Origin: Lachnoclostridium sp. UBA3262
GTDB lineage: Bacteria; Bacillota; Clostridia; Lachnospirales; Lachnospiraceae
NCBI GenBank assembly: GCA_002362575.1
Contig: DEUM01000006.1
Coordinates: 1-27,174, forward strand
Length of the DNA stretch: 27,174 nucleotides
Direction of reading: 5' to 3'
Positions 1 through 5,716 of the stretch are shown in pieces (position 1 is the stretch's first letter; each line of letters starts with the position of its first letter). The position numbers and the translations under genes are program-made. Under the pieces are notes generated by a model. That model worked only from the letters and a program-made list of their open reading frames with translations, was not told where the DNA came from and ran no database searches.

Positions 1-133
1 TTGCGGTTTTATCTTTTGTAAATTACTATTTTTTCTTTTGTAAGTTTATGTGCTCTTTTCGCCTCCTTTCGGCACATTTTTATATTACCATTATCTGGAT
101 AAAAAAATATAGTGGTAAAATATTCCATTTTTC

Positions 134-173
134 TTGATTTTTCGTCATTTTTATGATATCTTATATGAGATAT
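134..173 (+). promoter_or_regulatory. Possible promoter with overlapping inverted repeat
   Basis: TTGATT (134-139) and TATCTT (157-162) are separated by 17 bp upstream of the first zinc-ribbon gene. An inverted repeat ATATCT/AGATAT (156-161 and 168-173) overlaps the -10 and the likely start region, as an operator would. The -10 is weak, so this is moderate evidence. This is the only promoter-like sequence I found for the four-gene plus-strand operon. Confidence 0.4.
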
Positions 174-204
174 ATTATATTTCATCCAAAGGAAGATTTT
201 ATCA

Positions 205-528
205 ATGAGATGCCTATTATGCGGTAACGAAAGTGACAATGGAAAGAATGTATGCTCTAGATGTGAAAGAGACTACGAAATAACAAATGAACAAATGAAT
301 AATTTCAATAGTGGCATATCTGACAATGGAATTGATAAAAAATCTCAAGAAAGCACAAAAGGGACCGTGGCTATCGTAAGCGCATTTTTTATACCACTGC
401 TTGGATTTGTTCTTGGCATCATATATGCGTCTACTTTGGAAGAAAAAACAAAACCTGCCATTGCTATAGTTGTGTCCGTTTTGGTTATGATATTTAACAT
501 TTCTTTTTTGTTACAATATGTTCATTAG
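205..528 (+). CDS. Small zinc-ribbon membrane protein (first of four)
   Basis: A 107-residue protein of unknown function. The N-terminus carries a compact zinc ribbon with cysteines at 3, 6, 17 and 20. A polar linker of about 30 residues follows, then two hydrophobic segments (about residues 53-75 and 83-105) that should cross the membrane. It has an AAGGAAG ribosome binding site 9 bases before the ATG. It opens a plus-strand operon of four cysteine-ribbon proteins facing the minus-strand phage genes. The architecture matches small zinc-ribbon membrane proteins common in Firmicutes, for which no biochemical role can be assigned. Because its neighbour at 1137-1529 carries a piece of the phage tape measure protein, a role in lysogen or phage-exclusion biology is possible, but this is inference. 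Confidence 0.8.
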   Translation: MRCLLCGNESDNGKNVCSRCERDYEITNEQMNNFNSGISDNGIDKKSQESTKGTVAIVSAFFIPLLGFVLGIIYASTLEEKTKPAIAIVVSVLVMIFNISFLLQYVH

Positions 529-611
529 GGAGGTCTTCTATGAAAAAAATTCTTTTTGAAATATGATATAGGTTGAAAAATTTATAATCAATATTGGTAC
601 GGAGGAAGAAT

Positions 612-1112
612 ATGTACATATGTAATAAGTGCGGGAAAGAAACATTTAATCCAGATATGGTTTGTGACAATTGCAGACCAACAAAGGAGGACGAAAAAGT
701 AATTAAAAAGAAAAATGAAGAAAGCACGTCAGTTTTCGAAAATAAGGAACTAGAAAACGTAAATACGAATTTGATGTTTTGCCCTGATTGCGGGAAAAAG
801 ATATCAAGAATTGCGATAACTTGCCCTAATTGCGGTCATCCGTTTGAAGTGAAAAAGGAGAAAGAAAAGAAGATTGCACTAAAAAGTGGTGGAACAAAAG
901 CGATTTCATATATAACAACACTGATAGGTTATGCCTTATCTTTTAAGATTTTAGGGATTGGATGTATCATACCACTTGCTTGGTTCTTATATTTTTGCCT
1001 GTATGTAAGCGACAAAGATAAAGAGAAATACGATGTTACTTATTTTATAAATTTAAGAAATGAATTTATCATGCTTACAATACTTGGATTACCGATAATT
1101 ATATTTTTGTAA
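612..1112 (+). CDS. Double zinc-ribbon membrane protein (second of four)
   Basis: A 166-residue protein of unknown function with two zinc ribbons: cysteines 4, 7, 18 and 21, then 57, 60, 71 and 74. A charged stretch follows, then hydrophobic segments at about 92-127 and 150-166 that predict two or three membrane passes. The ATG at 612 is chosen because GGAGG lies 6 bases upstream; a TTG 18 bases earlier is in frame but lacks a comparable site. It lies in an operon with three other small zinc-ribbon genes and is 24 bases from the next one. No enzymatic motif is visible. The ribbons may act in protein contact or assembly rather than DNA binding, but the sequence does not decide this. Confidence 0.8.
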   Translation: MYICNKCGKETFNPDMVCDNCRPTKEDEKVIKKKNEESTSVFENKELENVNTNLMFCPDCGKKISRIAITCPNCGHPFEVKKEKEKKIALKSGGTKAISYITTLIGYALSFKILGIGCIIPLAWFLYFCLYVSDKDKEKYDVTYFINLRNEFIMLTILGLPIIIFL

Positions 1113-1136
1113 AATAATACAGATGGAGGAATTGAA

Positions 1137-1529
1137 ATGGCTCTTATAAAATGCCCTGAGTGTGGGAAAAAGATAAGCGACTTTACTGACAAATGTACGC
1201 ATTGCGGAAAACCAATTACAGAAGATGATAAAATCCATGCTTTTGTTGAACAACAAAAAAGAAAGAAACAGAAAAAAGTTATGTTCATAATTTCTTGGGC
1301 GATAGGAATTGTTATTGTTATCTTCTGTGTTATATTAACAATGGGTGCTATCAGCAGAAATTTATTAGATAAAGATTTAGGGAATATATTTAAAGATGAT
1401 GGAAGTACATCAATCACATCTTCAGCAGAAATTACGTCAGATTGGATGAGTAGGGTTGTAAGTGGGAAATTTATTTCTTTATCTGATGTGGAAGATGAGT
1501 GGGTAGCAAAAGATAAAGAAGCAAAATAA
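1137..1529 (+). CDS. Zinc-ribbon membrane protein carrying a tape-measure-derived tail
   Basis: A 130-residue protein in three parts: a zinc ribbon (cysteines 6, 9, 20, 23), a basic linker, and a transmembrane segment (about 47-72) followed by a polar tail to the C-terminus. Residues 54-130 align without gaps to residues 801-877 of the TMP encoded at 9372-13463. By hand count the last 49 residues share 38 identities, including IFKDDGSTS and DVEDEW, and the matching 147 bases share 126. The upstream 28 residues, covering most of the transmembrane segment, share 7 identities. The gene is preceded by GGAGG 7 bases before the ATG. A membrane-anchored copy of a TMP segment would suit a decoy that interferes with DNA injection by related phages (superinfection exclusion). 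The homology is observed; that function is inference. Confidence 0.85.
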   Translation: MALIKCPECGKKISDFTDKCTHCGKPITEDDKIHAFVEQQKRKKQKKVMFIISWAIGIVIVIFCVILTMGAISRNLLDKDLGNIFKDDGSTSITSSAEITSDWMSRVVSGKFISLSDVEDEWVAKDKEAK

Positions 1530-1578
1530 ATTATTGGAATGTTATAATAAGCTATCAAATTCAAAGGAGGATTGAATT

Positions 1579-1818
1579 ATGTTAAATTGGACTGCCACTC
1601 ATTCTTATGCAGACAAAGACTGGGAAAAGATTTGCGATTATTGTGGGTGTGTGTTTAGAGTTAAAAATCAATTACAAGACGGGCATAACGAACCGGAAGA
1701 ATATTATTGCCCTGAATGTAATAAAGAATTTAAAATTAGAGCCTGTATTACTCCACAAGTAACTTTAATCTCTAAAAGAACAGACGGTAAGAAAAATAAG
1801 TATAATAACAAAGCTTAA
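1579..1818 (+). CDS. Small soluble zinc-ribbon protein (fourth of four)
   Basis: A 79-residue protein with CxxC pairs at 19/22 and 44/47, plus an extra cysteine at 24. The pairs are spaced as in a rubredoxin-like or zinc-ribbon fold. No transmembrane segment is visible and the C-terminus is basic. An AAAGGAGG site precedes the ATG. It ends the plus-strand zinc-ribbon operon and is followed by the terminator at 1912-1949. Its function is unknown. Possible roles include a metal-binding adaptor or a small nucleic-acid-binding protein, but nothing in the sequence separates these. Confidence 0.75.
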   Translation: MLNWTATHSYADKDWEKICDYCGCVFRVKNQLQDGHNEPEEYYCPECNKEFKIRACITPQVTLISKRTDGKKNKYNNKA

Positions 1819-1911
1819 CTAGATACTTAGAGCTTTCACACGGTTTCGTGTTTTGCTATATAACAATTACTAAGACTATAACTCATTATTGTGCATGTTA
1901 ACCTCTTATCC

Positions 1912-1949
1912 GAAAAGACCAAAGGTTTCTATTTTCCTTTGGTCTTTTC
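1912..1949 (+). terminator. Strong intrinsic terminator of the zinc-ribbon operon
   Basis: GAAAAGACCAAAGG (1912-1925) pairs perfectly with CCTTTGGTCTTTTC (1936-1949) across a 10-base loop. The A/T-rich stem ends give U-runs in both directions, so it could act bidirectionally. A smaller hairpin, ACACG-GTTT-CGTGT followed by TTTTG (1838-1851), lies upstream and may contribute. Confidence 0.8.
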
Positions 1950-1980
1950 ATATGCAGAAAACCATTTACTTATTTTATTT

Positions 1981-2025
1981 AACCATTATAATGGTTTTTA
2001 ATTAGGTGTAGATAACCATTATAAT
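1981..2025. repeat. 16-bp perfect palindrome plus a matching half-site
   Basis: AACCATTATAATGGTT (1981-1996) is a perfect palindrome, and its first 12 bases recur at 2014-2025. The stretch 1950-2112 is gene-free, A/T-rich and lies between converging transcription units. The arrangement looks like a protein-binding site or a recombination site rather than a promoter. No function can be assigned. Confidence 0.5.
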
Positions 2026-2043
2026 AAATATTTTTCCAAATTA

Positions 2044-2074
2044 AAAGACGGCAAACCATTACGGTTCCGTCTTT
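2044..2074 (-). terminator. Intrinsic terminator downstream of the 228-residue membrane protein gene
   Basis: AAAGACGG (2044-2051) pairs with CCGTCTTT (2067-2074), with an inner AACC/GGTT helix. On the minus strand the stem ends in CTTTTAATTT. It lies about 40 bases past the stop codon of the gene at 2113-2799. Confidence 0.65.
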
Positions 2075-2112
2075 AAAAAACCTTATAAAATAATATATGT
2101 TTTCTATAAAAT

Positions 2113-2799
2113 TCAACTTCTATCTTGCTTTTTACGCTTCTCTAATATTCGCTTTACAAATTCATCCTCAAGGTTAGTTACTTCTATTACTTGTGCTGTA
2201 GATTTAGCAACGTTGTCAAAAGTTTTTCTTAATTTGTCAACGCTTCTTTTAAATTCATCTAAATCTGAAATATAATCCATCATCCCTTTATATTCTTCAA
2301 AGTCAATAATTTCATCTACTTTATACTTTTTTGTATGTACACCTAATCTAGAATAAATACAACTTATTTGTACTTTCTTTTCTTTGAACTCATTTATTAT
2401 ATCACTTACGGATTCATCTAAGGACATTACCCACATGCGATTCGGAAATATTGTAATATTGGTCTTATCCATATTTTCAAACCTAGTTTGTGTATCTTTC
2501 CTTAGTTGACTCATAAAACTTTCACTGAATTTTAAACTTTCAATTTTTAAAGGGGAATTACCAGTATTCCTTAATACAATACATGCTAATGTAGAACGCA
2601 CTAACTCAAACGATATTTGAAGATATGGTCTTCTATTTTCATGACGTTCAATAAGTAGTATTATAATAGTAACCACAGGAGCAATCAAACTCAAAAAGGA
2701 GAATATAACTTCTATGTATGGCACAGAATTTAATCCTTTTACTGCCTCGGTCAACTGTTGTAGTAACTCTTTAATCTCTAAAACTTCTTCATTACTCAT
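2113..2799 (-). CDS. Membrane-anchored protein of unknown function
   Basis: A 228-residue protein I do not recognise. Residues 1-25 are polar and helical, a single hydrophobic segment lies at about 27-50, and the remaining 180 residues are mixed alpha/beta and probably cytoplasmic, ending in a charged helical tail (about 180-228). It begins 48 bases after the YafQ-like toxin gene on the same strand, with GAGGAAAATTTA before the ATG, so the two may be co-transcribed. Its position among toxin-antitoxin and zinc-ribbon genes at the lysis end of a prophage suggests an accessory (moron) gene, possibly exclusion or defence related. That is context only; no catalytic motif was seen. Confidence 0.7.
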   Translation of the reverse strand: MSNEEVLEIKELLQQLTEAVKGLNSVPYIEVIFSFLSLIAPVVTIIILLIERHENRRPYLQISFELVRSTLACIVLRNTGNSPLKIESLKFSESFMSQLRKDTQTRFENMDKTNITIFPNRMWVMSLDESVSDIINEFKEKKVQISCIYSRLGVHTKKYKVDEIIDFEEYKGMMDYISDLDEFKRSVDKLRKTFDNVAKSTAQVIEVTNLEDEFVKRILEKRKKQDRS

Positions 2800-2847
2800 T
2801 AAATTTTCCTCAACCTTTAAATATCAAAATCACGATTTTGTCTTAAA

Positions 2848-3117
2848 CTAATTAAATAGATCTGAATGTGTGCCAGTTCTATACAATTCTAAATATTCCC
2901 CACTTTGACGGTATATCAGTAGCCAGTCCGGTAAAATATGACATTCTCTATATCCTGCATAGTCTCCAATTAAATTGTGATCCTTATTTCTTATATCAAG
3001 TGGCTCCGGTATTTTCAACTTTTCAACTATCTTTTCAAATAATGAAAAATCATAATTACGTTTCTGACATGTTCTCATGTCTTTTTTCATCCTTGCAGCA
3101 TATTTGATTTTTAACAT
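2848..3117 (-). CDS. YafQ/RelE-family mRNA interferase toxin
   Basis: An 89-residue protein with the size and layout of YafQ-type toxins: a basic N-terminal helix pair, the central LIGDYAGYRECHILPDWLLIY beta-sheet core and a C-terminal TGTHSDLF containing the histidine conserved in YafQ proteins. Family members cleave translated mRNA at the ribosome and are held inactive by a co-encoded antitoxin. The antitoxin-like gene sits 3 bases upstream on the same strand. In a prophage such a pair typically serves element maintenance or abortive infection. The assignment rests on motif and gene order. Confidence 0.85.
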   Translation of the reverse strand: MLKIKYAARMKKDMRTCQKRNYDFSLFEKIVEKLKIPEPLDIRNKDHNLIGDYAGYRECHILPDWLLIYRQSGEYLELYRTGTHSDLFN

Positions 3118-3120
3118 TCT

Positions 3121-3336
3121 TTAATCCTCCAGCATGGACTCTATAAAATCATGAACAGAACCCTCAAATACAGTACCGCCTCCGTTCTCAAGCTCCTTCA
3201 TGGCTTCTATCGTTTCTTCATTTGGTATTTCATCCGGAATCGCTGCTCCTTCTAAGACTCCCATAACATAATACATTTTACTCTCTGGTATCTGGTCTAA
3301 AAGCTGTATTGCTCTCTCTCTCTCTTTTTTACTCAT
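3121..3336 (-). CDS. RelB-like antitoxin partner of the YafQ-like toxin
   Basis: A 71-residue acidic protein starting SKKERERAIQLLDQIPESKM, an N-terminal region typical of Firmicutes antitoxins paired with YafQ/RelE toxins. Its acidic C-terminus would wrap the toxin. It is the first gene of the pair, with an AGAGAGG site upstream and a promoter carrying an 8-bp inverted repeat (3364-3402), consistent with autorepression by the complex. The DNA-binding part is short, so its exact fold is uncertain. Confidence 0.8.
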   Translation of the reverse strand: MSKKERERAIQLLDQIPESKMYYVMGVLEGAAIPDEIPNEETIEAMKELENGGGTVFEGSVHDFIESMLED

Positions 3337-3363
3337 TGCTTATGACCTCTCTTTCTTTTCGAA

Positions 3364-3420
3364 TATGATAAGGTATCACTATCTTGCTTAAACTTTATCA
3401 TACACAGTATGGGGCGTCAA
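3364..3420 (-). promoter_or_regulatory. Toxin-antitoxin promoter with inverted-repeat operator
   Basis: On the minus strand TTGACG (3415-3420) and TAAAGT (3392-3397) are 17 bp apart. TATGATAA overlapping the -10 is repeated in inverted form as TTATCATA near the transcript start (3395-3402 and 3364-3371). This is the usual layout for an autoregulated type II toxin-antitoxin operon. Confidence 0.55.
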
Positions 3421-3436
3421 TATGTTTTCAAAAATT

Positions 3437-3474
3437 AAGAAGGTGTACTTGCTAATATTTCAGTACACCTCCTT
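3437..3474 (-). terminator. Intrinsic terminator overlapping the end of the rha-like gene
   Basis: On the minus strand AAGGAGGTGTACT pairs over 13 bp (one G-T) with AGTACACCTTCTT, followed by AATTTTT. The left arm includes the last codons of the Rha-family gene. It would end the lysis/Rha transcript before the toxin-antitoxin promoter. Confidence 0.75.
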
Positions 3475-4200
3475 GTACAATTCCATAAATGTATCAGCAT
3501 AATAATATGGCTGAACCTCTTTCTGATTTCTATTACTTATTAAATTTACGCCATATTTCAAGCCTTTGCTTGTTAAAGACTTATATTCCTTTGTGCCGCC
3601 CTTGCTGGACTTTCTTTGCTTTATTTCCATATATCCGGCGGAAATAAGTAACTGATTGAATTTTGCCGTTTTAATGCTGCACCTATTACGCTGAAGCAAT
3701 ACTGTAGCAGAACATTGTTCCCGACTTCCGTTATCCTCATACTTGGGTAAGAACCCAGTCGGTATACCCACATCCTTACAGTAATTTTCATACATGAACA
3801 ATCTGCTTGCTTCGCTTACACGCAAATCGTCCGCAATGAATTTTACAATCGCTATACCCTGTTCTGCGATCCCTTTACTCTCTTTTTGAATATAATTTTC
3901 CATATTGTGAAAACGATTGATATAACGCGCAGTAAACTCTGTTCCTTTCTGTCCTGTTAGTTTGTTTGCTATAAACTCGCAACCTTTTTTTGTTATATTG
4001 TAGCAAGGGTATTCTTTTCCTCTGTCTGTCCGGTATGTGTTTTCTGTAAAGAAATCTGACTGGGGAATTTTCCCCAGTGAAAGTTGTTCACAATATCTGC
4101 GAATATCTTTCATCAATTCGTTGTGCTGTTTTTCCACCATTTCAGCAACCTCTAATGAGGTTATCGTCTGTTCCCGGTTCATTGTAATTAAATTATCCAT
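3460..4200 (-). CDS. Rha-family phage regulatory protein
   Basis: A 246-residue protein. Residues 10-95 match the Rha (pRha) domain: a TSLEVAEMVEKQHNELMKDIR start, FTENTYRTDRGKEYPCYNITKKGCEFIANKL, then the TARYINRFHNMENY segment. Residues about 110-246 form a basic C-terminal domain, probably winged-helix-like. Rha proteins are phage regulators, originally described as interfering with infection of hosts lacking IHF, and are often treated as antirepressor-like. An AGGAGG site lies 9 bases before the ATG. The gene follows the endolysin on the same strand and ends in its own terminator. Being last in the late module is unusual for a regulator and may mean late or read-through expression. Confidence 0.85.
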   Translation of the reverse strand: MDNLITMNREQTITSLEVAEMVEKQHNELMKDIRRYCEQLSLGKIPQSDFFTENTYRTDRGKEYPCYNITKKGCEFIANKLTGQKGTEFTARYINRFHNMENYIQKESKGIAEQGIAIVKFIADDLRVSEASRLFMYENYCKDVGIPTGFLPKYEDNGSREQCSATVLLQRNRCSIKTAKFNQLLISAGYMEIKQRKSSKGGTKEYKSLTSKGLKYGVNLISNRNQKEVQPYYYADTFMELYKEVY

Positions 4201-4235
4201 ACTGGTATTCCTCCTTGATTCATAAATATAGTGTT

Positions 4236-4298
4236 GCAGAGCCTATCTGAAGGATAAGCCCTGCACCGTTCATGTGTGTAACCAGTCGCTTCACTGGT
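4236..4298 (-). other. Two hairpins in the leader of the rha-like gene
   Basis: An imperfect 29-base stem-loop (4236-4264, GCAG/CTGC ends with GC and TATC/GATA inner pairs) and a perfect ACCAGT/ACTGGT hairpin (4281-4298) fill the 113-base gap between the endolysin stop and the rha-like start. Neither has a U-run, so they are not ordinary terminators. They may be an mRNA leader structure or protein-binding sites. Confidence 0.45.
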
Positions 4299-4313
4299 CG
4301 GAGGTTGTTATAT

Positions 4314-5018
4314 TTATAATTCCTTCACTTTTCCCAAATAAATCCACTGCCACTTACCATTTTTCTTTTCCAGCAGCCTGCCCCATTTTCCAACTATCTT
4401 TGATATCTTCACAATATCTCCCTTTTTAGCTGTCCCGATCTTATTTTTAGTCGTTACTTTACTAGATGAACGGATAGCCGCCTTACGCGTCACTTTTGCC
4501 TTGTACTGGTAATTGTGCAGTATTTTATTTTTCAGTCGTTTCCATTTCTTGTTGTTCGTTCCTGTCATTGGTCCCGGACATGATTTGCCGTTCACGTCCC
4601 AATGACGAATTATCGTCTTGGCGTTCGGACACTGTTTCTGAATATGCTGCACGAGCTGGCGAACGGCAAGCATTTGTTCCCAACTGGCATTTTTTGTGCA
4701 GTCACAAAGTTCAATGCTGACACTATTCGTATTTGTGCATTTTCCATAGTATGTACCAGCTCCACCAGACCGGGAATACAGACCACCAACAGCGTAGGCA
4801 CTGTATTTCATTGGTATAGATTCCCAGATGTCGCCATTACCAGACACGAAATAGTGCGCCCCTGCTACTCTGGTGTTTGAATCAGCAAAATACTTTGCAT
4901 TGCCTTCCGCTGTATCGCCCTTGTTTCCTGTATAGTGTATTACGATATACTTTACGGCGGACAAATCCCTCTTGCCGCCGTAACTGATATCCTTGGCTCT
5001 CAATTTGTTAATCTGCAT
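4314..5018 (-). CDS. Endolysin: N-acetylmuramoyl-L-alanine amidase with SH3-like domain
   Basis: A 234-residue protein. Residues 1-160 are an amidase-2 (PGRP-like) domain with zinc ligands H28 (IVIHYTG), H139 (RHWDVNGK) and C147 (SCPGP), plus the supporting K145. It would cut the bond between MurNAc and L-alanine in peptidoglycan at the end of the lytic cycle. Residues about 172-234 form a basic SH3b-like wall-binding domain (KVTRKAAIRSSS to WIYLGKV). No signal peptide is seen, so release depends on the holin, whose gene end overlaps this start by 11 bases. Confidence 0.93.
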   Translation of the reverse strand: MQINKLRAKDISYGGKRDLSAVKYIVIHYTGNKGDTAEGNAKYFADSNTRVAGAHYFVSGNGDIWESIPMKYSAYAVGGLYSRSGGAGTYYGKCTNTNSVSIELCDCTKNASWEQMLAVRQLVQHIQKQCPNAKTIIRHWDVNGKSCPGPMTGTNNKKWKRLKNKILHNYQYKAKVTRKAAIRSSSKVTTKNKIGTAKKGDIVKISKIVGKWGRLLEKKNGKWQWIYLGKVKEL

Positions 5019-5436
5019 TTTCTGTCTCCTCCTTCTCTTTCAGTACGTCAATCGCCTTATACAGTACCTTTGGTAAGGGTATTCCCATAATCCCGGCATT
5101 TTCCAAGAATGAAATAATTTCGTTTGTAATAAATGCAATGATTACCGCATTTTTTATGTAATCAGAACCCACAACCAAATCCATTTGATACCCTATGGCT
5201 ACCGCTAATAGCATTACTATTTTTCTTAGTAGCCCTTTTAGACAGGCATGGCTTTCCAATCCACCATTTTGGCTTTTCTTGCTTTTGTGAAACACTCCCG
5301 CCACTATCAAACCGGAAAGGTAATCAATAGCCATGCAAATTATCAGTGTTGTCATTCCTGTACTCCAACCTCCTAGCAATGTTGATATTACCGAGCCTGC
5401 GCCCCCTGTTATCGCACATATCATATTTTTATCCAT
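5008..5436 (-). CDS. Phage holin, toxin-secretion/TcdE-like family
   Basis: A 142-residue membrane protein with three or four hydrophobic helices (about 10-48, 70-90 and 95-112). The MTTLIICMAIDYLSGLIVA stretch and the following KSQNGGLESHACLKGLLRK loop are typical of the phage_holin_4 family that includes TcdE/UtxA. It should form the membrane lesions that release the amidase encoded immediately downstream. AAAGGAGG precedes the ATG. The C-terminus is charged, as usual for holins. Confidence 0.9.
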   Translation of the reverse strand: MDKNMICAITGGAGSVISTLLGGWSTGMTTLIICMAIDYLSGLIVAGVFHKSKKSQNGGLESHACLKGLLRKIVMLLAVAIGYQMDLVVGSDYIKNAVIIAFITNEIISFLENAGIMGIPLPKVLYKAIDVLKEKEETENAD

Positions 5437-5450
5437 AGTCTTGTCCTCCT

Positions 5451-5689
5451 TTACTCTGTTTTGTTTTCTACGGATTCCAGCTCGTAAGCTACCGCGTCAA
5501 AATCTGCCATATCCTTCTGGACTGCTGCCTTATGTTCCTTATACAGGTCCGGCCGGTCAATCGATTTATTGAATGACAGCACGCCGTCACTGTTTAGGGT
5601 GGCAGACATTCTTGCCACCATGATTTGATTTTCGCCCTCCTGAACTAGGCTTTGTCCGTTTAGTGTTACATTTTTTTAATTTTCAGCAT
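5451..5689 (-). pseudogene. Small phage protein gene with an apparent -1 frameshift in an A7 run
   Basis: An AGAGG site precedes the ATG at 5689, which opens a frame that ends after seven codons (MLKIKKM). The -1 frame continues from the A7 run through VTLNGQSLVQEGENQIMVARM to a stop at 5451, giving a predicted 79-residue protein. Its mixed beta/helical composition and place between fibre and holin resemble small conserved genes at this point in other Firmicutes phages (from memory). One missing A would explain the break. Without a frameshift the best internal start is an ATG with a distant GGAGGG. It may be a true mutation, a homopolymer sequencing error, or slippage-dependent expression. 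Confidence 0.7.
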
Positions 5690-5716
5690 TGTTTGTTTCC
5701 TCTCTTTCTTATGATT

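Noticed and set aside
9..239. A 76-residue minus-strand ORF at the left edge
   Set aside because: It overlaps the promoter region and the start of the first zinc-ribbon gene and has no recognisable domain.
540..566. An eight-codon minigene (MKKILFEI) with a strong GGGAGG site between the first two zinc-ribbon genes
   Set aside because: Too short to support as a gene. It may be a leader peptide or the remnant of a lost gene.
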